64,000 nucleotides of DNA from CAADGL01 sp964643885 (GCA_964643885.1 CAZXUI010000016.1:1-64000), one strand, 5' to 3'; positions 28,424 to 37,238 are shown, counted from the stretch's first letter. A program made the numbers and translations. Notes: generated from the sequence alone by a model not told the origin.

Positions 28424-28547
28424 GGATGTTGCCGCGAGGGTCGAGTTCCGCGCCGCGCGTGATCCGAGCCGCGCGTGATCGCGTATTTCGACAGGCTGTT
28501 ACGGTCGCGGCTCGGTGCAGGCTGGCGCTCGCGGGTCGGAGCCAGCG

Positions 28548-28635
28548 TACGGGCGAGACGCCCGTACCACCCGTGCGAGACGCCCGTACCACCCGGGCGA
28601 GACGCCCGTACCACCCGGGCGGGACGCCCGCCCTA
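28548..28635. repeat. 22-bp tandem palindromic repeat, about 4 copies
   Basis: Units GCGAGACGCCCGTACCACCC(GG/GT) begin at 28553, 28575, 28597 and 28619. The first forms GTACGGGCG-AGA-CGCCCGTAC, a 9-bp stem with a 3-nt loop. The array lies between two convergent genes, and its last copy includes the stop codon of the gene at 28633-29496. The 28424-28547 stretch holds a fragment of the 17373-17436 element and no gene. Confidence 0.85.
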
Positions 28636-29496
28636 CGCCGGTGAGTATGAGCAGCGGCACCAGCCGTGGGCGCGGTGCCCGCGCGCGTGCGTACACTGCT
28701 CGCAGGGCAGCGGCGAGCGCTCGAGGCACTCTTCGATCGTCAGAATGCGCCCGGCCTGCGCGCGGCAGGCCTCGCACGCATCCTCGCGCGGGAGGATCCG
28801 CACCGCGCGTACACCGGCGTGCGCCAGCCGCTGCACCTGAATCTGAAGCGCCTTGCGCTGCGCCCAGACCGCGTCGCGCCCGTCGGCGTGCAGATCACGG
28901 GCGAGGTTGAGATAGACGCGGGCGCTGACGCGCTGCCGCGAAAGCAACTCCGCCCACACGTCATACTTGACCGCCACCGGATCGGGATCGCCGCCGTTGC
29001 GCGACTCGAGCTTCTTCCAGTGCCGCGCGAAGGCCCGGTGGTCGATGCCGAACCGCCGCAGATGCCGCAGGCAGCCGTTGGCGGCGCGGCGGCAGAGAAT
29101 GTCCGACCGAAGCGAGTGCAGCACCTGCGCCAGCGTCGGCTCCCGGCCGGTCGACTGGCGAATCTCCAGCCGCCGCTTCTGGTAGACACGCTCCGGATCG
29201 CCCAGTGTCTTCAGATCGCTCCAGGAGACCTGCTGAAGCTCGGCCGCCTGCTCGGCCGTCAGGATCGGCGAACCGAAGACCTTCGCGGTGGGGCGGACGA
29301 AGAACTCGCGGCCACAGGCGTCGCAGCGCGCCTTGCCCTTGATGCGGGCCGAGCAGCGGTGGCCGCAATGCGGGCAGGCGGGATGGAGCTGGTCATAGCA
29401 CTCGCGGCAGACCACGCGCGAGCGCGCATCGGCCAGGAAAGCCGGCTCACCGAGGGGGACCGCACGCCCGCACTCGTCGCACGTTTCGCGGGACAT
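28633..29496 (-). CDS. Multi-zinc-ribbon protein with a Cys-rich C-terminus
   Basis: A 287-residue soluble protein, function unknown. It starts with MSRETCDECGRAVPLGEPAF, a LIM/zinc-ribbon-like set (CDEC, CREC, CPHC, CDAC over residues 5-65). A helical middle follows (about 75-235). The C-terminal region has DACEACRAQAGRILTIEECL, PCEQCTHARG and GWCRCSY. A C-x-x-C...P-L-P...C-x-C end loosely resembles the metal site of phage Mu F/SPP1 gp7-type head-morphogenesis domains; no other phage gene is present, so I do not assign that role. The stop codon lies inside the 22-bp repeat array, so the natural C-terminus may once have differed. lpxD ends 22 bp upstream. Confidence 0.65.
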   Translation of the reverse strand: MSRETCDECGRAVPLGEPAFLADARSRVVCRECYDQLHPACPHCGHRCSARIKGKARCDACGREFFVRPTAKVFGSPILTAEQAAELQQVSWSDLKTLGDPERVYQKRRLEIRQSTGREPTLAQVLHSLRSDILCRRAANGCLRHLRRFGIDHRAFARHWKKLESRNGGDPDPVAVKYDVWAELLSRQRVSARVYLNLARDLHADGRDAVWAQRKALQIQVQRLAHAGVRAVRILPREDACEACRAQAGRILTIEECLERSPLPCEQCTHARGHRAHGWCRCSYSPA

Positions 29497-29518
29497 CTGT
29501 CGGCCGCTCACTGCTGAC

Positions 29519-30601
29519 CTACCCGCCCGCATTGCCGCCTTCGCCGCGCTGAGCGAGGGCCCGCTCCAGCTCGGCGATACGCCGCTCGAGCTTCTTGACC
29601 GTCTCATTCAGCTCCGGCAAGCGCATCACGTAAGCCACCTGACGTTTCATGTCGCGGATCGGAATCGCCGGCTGGCCGAGCACCGTCTCGCCATCGGGCA
29701 CGCTGTTGATCACGCCCGCCTTCGCGCCGACCGTCACGCGGTCGCCGATGCGAATGTGCCCGACCACGCCGGCCTGGCCAGCCATGGTCACATGATCCCC
29801 GACGCTGACGCTGCCCGCCAGACCGACCTGCGCGACGAACAGGCAGTGCTCGCCGATGTGCGTGCCGTGGCCGATGGCGATCAGGTTGCTGAACTTCGTC
29901 CCGCTGCCGATCCGCGTCGTGCCGAGCGTCGCCCGGTCGATCGAGCAGTTCGAGCCGATCTCCACGTCGTCGCCGATCTCCACCCGCCCGATCTGCGGAA
30001 TCTTCACCCACTTGCCGTCGACCGGAGCGTAGCCGAGCCCGTCCTCGCCGATCACGCTCCCGGCGTGAATCGTCACCCGGTCGCCGATCACCGTGTCGTC
30101 ATAGATCACCACGTTCGGATAGAGCAGCACACCGTGGCCGATGCGGCAGCGCGGGCCGACATAAACGCCCGGATAAATCACCGCGTTGTCACCGATGACT
30201 ACGTCCTCGTCGATCGTCGCGCCGGGGTGGATGTTCGCGTCGCGGCCGATGCGGGCACTGGCCGCCACGACCGGCCGGCCGGCGCCCGTCGGCGGGCGGC
30301 GGTGGCGACGGTAGCCGTGCAGCTTGACGATCAGGACGGTGATCGCGGCGTAGGGGTCTTCGACCTGGATCAGGCTCAGATGCGCGGGCGCTTCGACGCC
30401 CGGCCGGAGCACGACCGCGGACGCCTGCGTCGTCTGTAAGTGCTTTTCGTACTTAGGGTTAGACAGAAAAGTGATCTGCCCGTCGCGGGCCTCTTCGAGG
30501 GTCGCCACGCTGTGGATGCGGGGCTGGTCCGGGCCGCAGAGCCGGGGCTTCATGCCGGCCGCCGTCAGGGCTGCGCAAAGCTCCGAAAGTGTCGCCTCCA
30601 T
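29519..30601 (-). CDS. lpxD: UDP-3-O-acylglucosamine N-acyltransferase LpxD
   Basis: LpxD adds the second (N-linked) hydroxyacyl chain to UDP-3-O-acylglucosamine in lipid A synthesis, using acyl-ACP. At 360 residues it has the normal size. An N-terminal uridine-binding domain (residues 1-100, with ITFLSNPKYEKHL) leads into a left-handed beta helix of hexapeptide repeats (IHPGATIDEDVVIGDNAVIY and on). The catalytic-His region is NLIAIGHGTHIGEH, and the C-terminal helix is RLPELNETVKKLERRIAELE. Its presence argues for an outer membrane with lipid A. GGGGAG precedes the ATG, and a TTGCAA-17-TACACT promoter lies about 60 bp upstream. Confidence 0.95.
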   Translation of the reverse strand: MEATLSELCAALTAAGMKPRLCGPDQPRIHSVATLEEARDGQITFLSNPKYEKHLQTTQASAVVLRPGVEAPAHLSLIQVEDPYAAITVLIVKLHGYRRHRRPPTGAGRPVVAASARIGRDANIHPGATIDEDVVIGDNAVIYPGVYVGPRCRIGHGVLLYPNVVIYDDTVIGDRVTIHAGSVIGEDGLGYAPVDGKWVKIPQIGRVEIGDDVEIGSNCSIDRATLGTTRIGSGTKFSNLIAIGHGTHIGEHCLFVAQVGLAGSVSVGDHVTMAGQAGVVGHIRIGDRVTVGAKAGVINSVPDGETVLGQPAIPIRDMKRQVAYVMRLPELNETVKKLERRIAELERALAQRGEGGNAGG

Positions 30602-30660
30602 CGCGCTGCTGCTCCCCGCTCACGGTCCAGTGCAGGCTCTCGATCGCTCGTGGGTGCGGT

Positions 30661-30689
30661 AGTGTAGGGTCTGGCCGGGCGGCTTGCAA
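30661..30689 (-). promoter_or_regulatory. Promoter of lpxD
   Basis: On the minus strand TTGCAA (30684-30689), a 17-bp spacer and TACACT (30661-30666) face lpxD. The leader would be about 53 nt. Confidence 0.55.
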
Positions 30690-30813
30690 AGCAGCGGCAT
30701 CGTCAGGTCGGAGCGGCGAAATCTGGCGCGGCCGGCCGGCGGGCGGGCGGTCCGGCACGCGGCGTGCGGCGCAGGGGGGTGGGGGAGATTCTGTCTGCGT
30801 CAGGAGCCAGACC

Positions 30814-32124
30814 ATGATCGCAAAAGACCCATCCGGCCAGCGGCCGCTGGAGCAGGCGCACATGCGAACGCGTCTGATCCACGGCCCGAGCCGCACGAAG
30901 AAGTGGGAATACGACCATCACGTGGTGCCGCCGATCACGTCGAGTGCGACGTTTCGGCTCGACTCGGCCGCCCGCGGGGCGCGCGGCTTCGAGCTGTTCG
31001 CGCACAGTGAACAGGAATCCGGTGCGGCCGAGCCGATCTACATCTACGACCGGCTGGACGAGCCGACGCGGGCGATGCTGGAGGAGAACCTGTCCTTCGC
31101 CGAGCGGGGCGAGTTCGGGCTGTGCTTTGCCTCCGGCATGGCGGCGATCAGCGCGACGATCGGCGCGCTGCTGCGGGCGGGCGAGAATCTCGTCGCGCAC
31201 AAGGTGCTCTACGGCTGCACGTACTCGCTGCTGTCCAACTGGCTGCCGCGGCTGAACATGGAAGCGCGGCTGGTGGACATGACCGATCCGGAATCGATCC
31301 GCAGGGCGTGCGACGAGAAGACGCGGGTGGTCTATTTCGAGACGCCGGTCAATCCGGACCTGACATTGATTGACGTGGGCGCGGTGCGGCGGGTGGTCGA
31401 CGTGCTCAACTCGCGCCGCGCGCCCGAGCAGCGGATTCACATCGTCGTCGACAATACGTTCGCCACACCGTTCTGCCAGCGGCCGCTGGAGCTGGGTGCC
31501 GACATCTCGTGCATGTCGCTGACGAAGGGGATCGGCGGTTTCGGGACGGATGTCGGTGGGGCGGTGGTTGGGCCCCGATGGCTGCACGACCCGCTGATCC
31601 TGTATCGCAAGGACTTCGGCGGCGTGCTCTCGCCCAAGGCCGCCTGGAGCACGCTGGTCTACGGTCTGCCGTCGTTGGGTGCGCGGATGGTCAACTATCA
31701 GAAGGGGGCACACCACGTCGCCCGCTTTCTGGCCGGGCATCCGAAAGTGGCGACGGTCCGCTATCCGGGCCTGCCGGGTTTCCCGCAGTACGAGCTGGCC
31801 AAGCGGCAGATGCGCGACGAGCGCGGGCACTTCGCGCCGGGCTCGATGCTCTACTTCGTGCTCAAGGACGCGGGGCGCGACGGCGACGCGGGCGCGCGGC
31901 TGATCGACTGGATTGCCGGCAAGAGCTATTGCATCACGCTCGCGGTCTCGCTGGGGCAGGTCAAGACATTGATCGAGTGCCCGTTCTCGATGACGCACGC
32001 GGCCCTGCCGGAGCAGGTAAAGCGTGAGCGCGGGCTGGAGCCGGGCGGCATCCGGCTGAGCGTCGGGCTGGAGGACTGGCACGACCTGGTCGCGGATCTG
32101 GAGGCGGCCCTGGCGGCGGTGTGA
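30814..32124 (+). CDS. Trans-sulfuration family PLP-dependent enzyme (cystathionine gamma-synthase/lyase type)
   Basis: A 436-residue Cys/Met-metabolism PLP enzyme. It shows YDRLDEPTRAMLEENL, the cofactor-phosphate region ASGMAAISATIGAL, FETPVNPDL, VVDNTFATPF, and the Schiff-base lysine in MSLTKGIGGFGTDVGG. The C-terminal end is GGIRLSVGLEDWHDLVADLE. The family covers cystathionine gamma-synthase, cystathionine lyases, methionine gamma-lyase and O-acetylhomoserine sulfhydrylase. The TKGIGGFGTD stretch is less typical than the usual TKYxxGHSD, so the exact reaction is open. The start is ATG 30814, with AGGAG 8 nt upstream; the frame upstream of it is not conserved. Confidence 0.9.
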   Translation: MIAKDPSGQRPLEQAHMRTRLIHGPSRTKKWEYDHHVVPPITSSATFRLDSAARGARGFELFAHSEQESGAAEPIYIYDRLDEPTRAMLEENLSFAERGEFGLCFASGMAAISATIGALLRAGENLVAHKVLYGCTYSLLSNWLPRLNMEARLVDMTDPESIRRACDEKTRVVYFETPVNPDLTLIDVGAVRRVVDVLNSRRAPEQRIHIVVDNTFATPFCQRPLELGADISCMSLTKGIGGFGTDVGGAVVGPRWLHDPLILYRKDFGGVLSPKAAWSTLVYGLPSLGARMVNYQKGAHHVARFLAGHPKVATVRYPGLPGFPQYELAKRQMRDERGHFAPGSMLYFVLKDAGRDGDAGARLIDWIAGKSYCITLAVSLGQVKTLIECPFSMTHAALPEQVKRERGLEPGGIRLSVGLEDWHDLVADLEAALAAV

Positions 32125-32160
32125 CGGCCGGCCGGGCGGCTCGTAGAATGCCCGGCCAGC

Positions 32161-33021
32161 ATGAGCGGCGAGTCTACACAACCATCCGCCGAAGCGGTCT
32201 CGCTGGAGCACGTCATGTGCCCGGGCTGCGGGTATCACCTGCGCGGCCTGGAGTTCAGCGAGCGCTGCCCGGAGTGCGGCGAGCCGCTGGCGCCGCTGCG
32301 CAGCCCGGAGCCGACAATCCCCTGGGCCCGCCGGCGGGAGATCGGCCGGCTGCGGGCGCTGCTCGCGACGGCCTGGCTGGTGTTCTTCGGCGGCCGGCGT
32401 TTTCATGCCGAGATGGTGCGGCCGATCCGCTATCGCGACGCGCAGCGCTTCCGCACGGTATGCGTGTGGCTGACAACGCTGGCGCTGCTGGGGGCGGTGT
32501 ATCTGCTTGGCTGGCTGGAGCCCAGAGAATTGCGCGATGTGTTCCAGTGGTGGTGGCCGCTGCTTCCGGTTCCGCTCGCGTGGCTGTTTATCTACGTGGC
32601 CAGCGGGCTGCCGAGCTACTTCTTTCATCCGCGGTATCTGCCGGTGGAGGTGCAGAACCGTGCGATCGCGCTGAGTCATTACACGTCGGCAGCGCTGCTG
32701 CTGGTGCCGGCGATTCTCGTGCCGTACGCGTTGATCGCTGTGTGCTTAGTCTGGTTAGACGAGCCGTACGACGTATGGTCCATGCGGGAGCTGGCGAGCA
32801 ATCTGCAACTCTTGCTGCTGATCAGTTCCCTGCCGGCGGCGCTGGTGGCGTACTGGTTCATGGTGATATCGCTGGCGCGGCGCGTCTCGAACCGGGCGGG
32901 GCGGGCGTGGCTGGTGGCGCTGGCGGTTCCGGCGCTATGGCTGGCGGCGGCGGTCGGGATTTTGGTCTTCCTGCCCGTCAGCTTCCTCTACATTCCGCTG
33001 CTGTTCCGCAGCTTCCTCTAG
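32161..33021 (+). CDS. Zinc-ribbon-headed polytopic membrane protein
   Basis: A 286-residue protein. It begins with a zinc ribbon of a form common in Planctomycetota (CPGCGYHLRGLEFSERCPEC, residues 20-39), followed by about five or six membrane helices from residue 100 on. Function is unknown; the layout resembles Yip1-like or unknown membrane families. TAGAAT ends 11 nt before the ATG and there is no Shine-Dalgarno. The last 87 bp overlap the 3' end of the gene on the opposite strand (32935-33660). Confidence 0.75.
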   Translation: MSGESTQPSAEAVSLEHVMCPGCGYHLRGLEFSERCPECGEPLAPLRSPEPTIPWARRREIGRLRALLATAWLVFFGGRRFHAEMVRPIRYRDAQRFRTVCVWLTTLALLGAVYLLGWLEPRELRDVFQWWWPLLPVPLAWLFIYVASGLPSYFFHPRYLPVEVQNRAIALSHYTSAALLLVPAILVPYALIAVCLVWLDEPYDVWSMRELASNLQLLLLISSLPAALVAYWFMVISLARRVSNRAGRAWLVALAVPALWLAAAVGILVFLPVSFLYIPLLFRSFL

Positions 33022-33660
33022 CGAGGGGCGGACGAGCAGGGCGGGATCGATCTCCTGCGACGGCTCGCCGCTCAGGTATAACAACATGTCTCCGCGGCGC
33101 TCTCCGTCGACGGTTTCGAGCGGAACGCCACCCTGGTCGATCAGGTCCGGGCCGACGCTGTAAAGCAGCGGCGGGTCGGCGTGCGGCCGGTAGCGGATCG
33201 GCCCGCCGGCCGGGTCCATCGGATCAAGCGGGACGGCGGGGAGGTAATCCGGCACAAGCTCGTCGAGTGTCTCCGGCCGGCGGCCGTGGTCGAGCTCAGA
33301 GAGTCGGATCGCCAGCGCGGCGGCGGCCATGCGGCGTTGCGTCAGAATGCGGAAGTGCAGCGAGAAGCCCATGTCGAACTCGGATGTCGACAGGAGGAAG
33401 CCCAATACCGGGTACGATTCTAACCAAGGTTCCGAAGTGTCGGACGCAGGCAGGTGCGGTCTGGCCCGCGGCCAGTCGGGCGCATTGGCGGCTGCGTCGA
33501 ATGAATTGCCCTTCCGTGCGGCATCCACTGCCGATCGCGTCCAGGTTGGTGCCATCACGAGCCGCAAAAGATGCGCTGCGGCGGCCGGCAGCGCCTGGCC
33601 GAATACCGCAGTCGGCTGATGTTGTCCGCGCACGACCACGGCAATCGTGTCGACCATCAT
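32935..33660 (-). CDS. Downstream half of a gene split by an in-frame TAG
   Basis: This 241-residue frame continues, in the same frame, the gene at 33670-34533. Its middle (ALAIRLSELDHGRRPETLDELVPDYL, about residues 115-140, and PLDPMDPAGGPIRYRP) is a module usually found near the C-terminus of large planctomycete membrane-anchored hypotheticals. There is no signal peptide of its own. ATGATG at 33660 is preceded by an AGGAGG that overlaps the upstream TAG, so reinitiation is possible. The acidic/Arg-rich C-terminus is antisense to the membrane protein at 32161-33021 and may be fortuitous. Confidence 0.6.
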   Translation of the reverse strand: MMVDTIAVVVRGQHQPTAVFGQALPAAAAHLLRLVMAPTWTRSAVDAARKGNSFDAAANAPDWPRARPHLPASDTSEPWLESYPVLGFLLSTSEFDMGFSLHFRILTQRRMAAAALAIRLSELDHGRRPETLDELVPDYLPAVPLDPMDPAGGPIRYRPHADPPLLYSVGPDLIDQGGVPLETVDGERRGDMLLYLSGEPSQEIDPALLVRPSLEEAAEQQRNVEEADGQEDQNPDRRRQP

Positions 33661-33669
33661 CGCGACCTC

Positions 33670-34533
33670 CTAACGCATCGCGCGGCTGAAGCCGGCTCGC
33701 ACGTAGTCTTCGGCCAGCAACTGTCGTATCAGCGTCTCGACGCGCACGCGCGAGGCAGGCGTTTTGCCGTCGTCTGTCGACGTCGCCGTGTCGGCCACAC
33801 GCAGCGTCGGGGCGATCGACTCAATCGCATCCGTCGCCGTGGAATTCGCCGCGATCGCAGTCAAACTGTCGATGAGCCCGCCGCCACCGCGGTAGAGCGA
33901 TTGAGCGAGCAGCTCCCCGTCGAACACGCATTCGATGGCTTCTGCGTGGTTGCCGATGTGATGCTCATAAAGCGCGTTGACGCGGAGCAGGCGAGACAAG
34001 ATGCGAATGTCGGAAAGCGGTCCGAGCGGGATATTGATCATCGGACTCTTGACGTCCAGATCGAAATCGACTTCTGGCCGGCCGCGGGCCTGGCGGATCA
34101 GGTCCAGCGCCTCGCGGTTCGCCTCGAGGATGGGTGCCAGCTCATCGGCTCGCGCCCGGATTACCTGCACAAAGCTGGCCGGCCCGAGAATCGACATGAA
34201 TCGACCGCGAATCTCTGCGGGCGTGCCCGGCGGGATCTGCTCGAGTGGGCCGTTGACGAACGCGGCCGCGGCTTGCTGAATCAATATCGCCCCGTTCTGC
34301 TCGTCCGGCACCGCCGGCCGGTTGAAGTCTTCGGGCAGGATCGGCACGCCGCGGGCGCGGAGTGCCGCGATCTCTTCCTCCAGCATCCGCTCCGTCTTCC
34401 AGCCCGCATACAAACGCAGGCCGACGACGAACGCAACATACGCCAACGCAAACAGACCGACCCGCCGCAGCCACCAGTACCGCGGCGGAATCGGTCTGTC
34501 CTGAATGCCCTGCTCACCGGCCGGCGCGATCAT
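33670..34533 (-). CDS. Upstream half of a gene split by an in-frame TAG: membrane-anchored protein
   Basis: A 287-residue frame with one N-terminal membrane helix (VGLFALAYVAFVVGLRLYAG, about residues 25-44). An alpha-helical extracytoplasmic domain follows (RMLEEEIAALRARGVPILPE, then ILEANREALDLIRQA and LLRVNALYEHHIGNHAEAI). It ends ...GFSRAMR and TAG. The frame continues open after the TAG into 32935-33660, and together they would make a protein of about 530 residues. I infer one ancestral gene. A nonsense mutation, an assembly error or a truly split gene would all fit. Confidence 0.65.
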   Translation of the reverse strand: MIAPAGEQGIQDRPIPPRYWWLRRVGLFALAYVAFVVGLRLYAGWKTERMLEEEIAALRARGVPILPEDFNRPAVPDEQNGAILIQQAAAAFVNGPLEQIPPGTPAEIRGRFMSILGPASFVQVIRARADELAPILEANREALDLIRQARGRPEVDFDLDVKSPMINIPLGPLSDIRILSRLLRVNALYEHHIGNHAEAIECVFDGELLAQSLYRGGGGLIDSLTAIAANSTATDAIESIAPTLRVADTATSTDDGKTPASRVRVETLIRQLLAEDYVRAGFSRAMR

Positions 34534-34582
34534 CGCTCACCCGACCGAAGTGTACGCGAAACGGCCCGCCCGTCCGCAATGC

Positions 34583-35356
34583 CTACTCGCAGACCGTACC
34601 CAGAGCGCCCATCGCCTCCGTCAGGTCGGACAGGCCGACCGTCCCGTCGATGTCGAAGTCGGCGAACGGGTTGAAGCCCGGCTCGCCGGTCGAGCTGCCG
34701 AACGCCCCGAGCAACGCGACGATGTCGCTGAACGTGGCCGTGCCGCTGCCGTCCACATCGCCCGGGCAGGGCGTGACCTGGCTGAAGACCGTATTCACCT
34801 GGCACAGGTACGTGAAGCTGATGAAGCTGCCCGGCTCGAAGGGGTTCTCGAGCTGACCCTCCCCGTCCCAGTTGGTCTCGATCGTGTTGTCGCCCTGCGA
34901 GATCGTGCCGACCGATTCGCCCGGCAGAATCACCGGCGAGGTCAGCCCGAACATGCTCAGGTCCTCGGTGAACGAGATCTCGTACAGCTCGGCGGTCTGA
35001 TAAATCCCGCTCGCTTCGTCGTACGTCCCGATCGACGAGCCCGGCACCACGCGCACCGTGATGTCCCCCGTGCTGAACCCGCCCGGAAGAATCAGCGGGT
35101 CGATCTGCTGGTCATACGTCAGCAGACGAGCCCGGCCGGTGTCGCCCGCGACCTCGAGCTGAAAGTGCGTGTCGACGATGACGGCCGTCGTGTCGCCGCC
35201 GAACTCCGGAGGGAACGAGAGCGTGAAGGTGCTCTGGACCTTCTGATCCGCCTCGGCCACGAGCAGCGTCCGCTCGGCTGCGGCGGTCGAGGTCAGCAGC
35301 CCGGTCAGCGTCGCGGCCAGACAAAGTGTCGATACACGATCCATGAATCGCCTCAT
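34583..35356 (-). CDS. Secreted protein with dockerin-like C-terminal tail
   Basis: A 257-residue exported protein with signal peptide (LCLAATLTGLLTSTAAA, cleavage near residue 27). A beta-rich domain of unknown type fills residues 30-195. The tail (from about 196, CPGDVDGSGTATFSDIVALL) holds two EF-hand-like loops, DVDGSGTATFSD and DFDIDGTVGLSD, each followed by a short helix, as in type I dockerins. In Planctomycetota such tails occur without a known cellulosome; they may anchor the protein at the surface. AGGAG lies about 10 nt before the ATG. It is divergent from the next gene. Confidence 0.75.
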   Translation of the reverse strand: MRRFMDRVSTLCLAATLTGLLTSTAAAERTLLVAEADQKVQSTFTLSFPPEFGGDTTAVIVDTHFQLEVAGDTGRARLLTYDQQIDPLILPGGFSTGDITVRVVPGSSIGTYDEASGIYQTAELYEISFTEDLSMFGLTSPVILPGESVGTISQGDNTIETNWDGEGQLENPFEPGSFISFTYLCQVNTVFSQVTPCPGDVDGSGTATFSDIVALLGAFGSSTGEPGFNPFADFDIDGTVGLSDLTEAMGALGTVCE

Positions 35357-35612
35357 CGCTTGCAGCTCCTATCCTGTCTCGTGAATGTGGGCGTCCGGAA
35401 ACTCGCCACCGCGCCGAACGCCGCCCGAACGGCCGACAGATTGTATCGGACGGCCGGCACCAGGAAAGCGGACGGCCCAGATTGCGGCCGGCTGGCAGGA
35501 AATCCGCCGGCCGCGGCTCGGGTTGAGATGCCGCGTCGCGTGGCGTATGATTTCACGGCTGGAGAGCCATTTTCGCTTCACCTCGTGAAGCGCTGCCCGC
35601 GGGAGAGAATCC

Positions 35613-37238
35613 ATGTCGCACGTCCGGCCGCTTTCGACGGTCCTGCTGCTGCTTTGCACGCTGAGCCTGGCCGGCACGGCCGCCGCGGATGAGCCTGTCT
35701 GGAAGGGCGACCAGCTCGTCTATCCCGAGGGGGCGGAGATTCCGCGCTGGCTGACGCCGGTGGAGGCGCACTATCAGCAGGCGTTCCCGCCGGCCGCGGC
35801 GCGCGGCACGGCCACGCCGACCGGCCCGGTTCACTGCGTGGCCGAGTATGAGCCGATGGCGGGAATCCTGATCGCCTGGGAAGGCAGCAGCTCATGGCTG
35901 AGCATCCTGGCGCAGATGGCGCGTCATATCACGACCACGGGCGACGCGGATGTGTACGTCGTCGTGGATTCGACCAGCGAACTGACAAGCGCGCAGAACA
36001 CGCTCACCAACGAGGGCGTGAACATGAGCCGCGTGCAGTTCGTGGTCCGCACGACGGACACGATCTGGATCCGCGACTACGGGCCGCGCTACATCTACGA
36101 GGGCGACTGCCGGGCGATCGTCGACCACACGTACAACCGGCCGCGGCCGAACGACAACCTGCTCAACGACTACCTGACGACGCTCTGGGGACACGCGCAG
36201 TATCAGATTCCGCTCGTGCACGGCGGCGGAAACTATCACCTGGACGCGCTCGGCCGCTCCTACACGACGCGGCTGATCAACAATGAGAATCCGGGGCTGA
36301 CCGAGCCGGAGATTCACGACCTGTGGGCCGACTATCAGAACGTCGACACGACGTTCTTCACGCCCTTTCCGACGACGGTCGACCTGACGCAGCACATCGA
36401 CATGTGGATGCAGGTGATCGCGGATGACAAGGTGGTGATCAGCGACTGGCCCAACAACGTCGGCTCGACGCAGGACGTGATCTGCGACCAGGCGGCGTCG
36501 TTCTTCTCGACCCGCGGCTACACGGTCTATCGCACGCCGGCCCGCAGCGTCAGCGGCACGCACTACACGTATACGAACGTCGTGCTCTGCAATGACCTGG
36601 TGCTGATTCCGTCGTACACGAACTCGAGCGTCAGCGGGCACAACGGCGAGGCGCTGGCGATCTGGCAGGCGGCGCTGCCGGGCAAGACGATCGTGCAGAT
36701 CAACGCCCAGGCGATCGTCACGGCGGCCGGCGTGCTGCACTGCATCGTGATGCACGTGCCGGAGCCGCTGGGCGGGGCGAACCCGACCGTCTATCTGCGG
36801 AACCTGCGCGGCGGCGAGTCGCTCCAGCCGGGCGAGCAGGTGGATATCCAGTGGATCAGCGATGACGACGTCGGCACGCTCAACGTGGATATTTGGCTGA
36901 GCACCGACGGCGGGGCGAACTTCGACCTGCCGATCGCGATCGCCACGACGGACGACGGCTCGCACGTCTGGACTGTGCCGCAGATCGCGACGAGCACGGC
37001 GCGGGTCCGCGTGGTCGCCCGCGACGCCCAGGGCAACACGGGCTGGGACGAGAGTGAGGCGGATTTCTCGATCGGCTGCGTCGGCGATCTGAACGGCGAC
37101 GGCGTGATCGACTTCGACGACCTGGTGACCCTGCTGGCCGCCTATGGCGCGAGCGCCGCCGGCGACGTGGACGGCGACGGGGATACGGACTTCAACGATC
37201 TTGTCGCGCTGCTCGGTGCGTACGGCTCGAGCTGCTAG
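35613..37238 (+). CDS. Secreted arginine/agmatine-deiminase-family protein with dockerin-like tail
   Basis: A 541-residue exported protein. After the signal peptide (VLLLLCTLSLAGTAAA) comes a deiminase domain of the peptidyl-arginine/agmatine deiminase family (about 75-385): TDTIWIRDYGPRYIY with the active-site Asp, VHGGGNYHLDALG, the QHIDMWMQV segment with the catalytic His, and the likely nucleophile Cys in AAGVLHCIVMHVP. A beta-sandwich domain (about 390-490, GESLQPGEQVDIQWISDDDV) and a dockerin-like tail (DLNGDGVIDFDD, DVDGDGDTDFND) follow. The predicted reaction is hydrolysis of a guanidino group to citrulline or N-carbamoyl product plus ammonia, outside the cell. The substrate is unknown. 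Confidence 0.88.
   Translation: MSHVRPLSTVLLLLCTLSLAGTAAADEPVWKGDQLVYPEGAEIPRWLTPVEAHYQQAFPPAAARGTATPTGPVHCVAEYEPMAGILIAWEGSSSWLSILAQMARHITTTGDADVYVVVDSTSELTSAQNTLTNEGVNMSRVQFVVRTTDTIWIRDYGPRYIYEGDCRAIVDHTYNRPRPNDNLLNDYLTTLWGHAQYQIPLVHGGGNYHLDALGRSYTTRLINNENPGLTEPEIHDLWADYQNVDTTFFTPFPTTVDLTQHIDMWMQVIADDKVVISDWPNNVGSTQDVICDQAASFFSTRGYTVYRTPARSVSGTHYTYTNVVLCNDLVLIPSYTNSSVSGHNGEALAIWQAALPGKTIVQINAQAIVTAAGVLHCIVMHVPEPLGGANPTVYLRNLRGGESLQPGEQVDIQWISDDDVGTLNVDIWLSTDGGANFDLPIAIATTDDGSHVWTVPQIATSTARVRVVARDAQGNTGWDESEADFSIGCVGDLNGDGVIDFDDLVTLLAAYGASAAGDVDGDGDTDFNDLVALLGAYGSSC

Noticed and set aside
28045..28614. Open frames with GETPVPP or RDARTT text near 28.5 kb
   Set aside because: They are translations of the 22-bp palindromic repeat, which is open in all frames.
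28633..29496. Phage head-morphogenesis gene and hence a prophage
   Set aside because: The similarity is limited to a loose Cys/Pro pattern at the C-terminus, and no integrase, capsid, portal or terminase gene is nearby.
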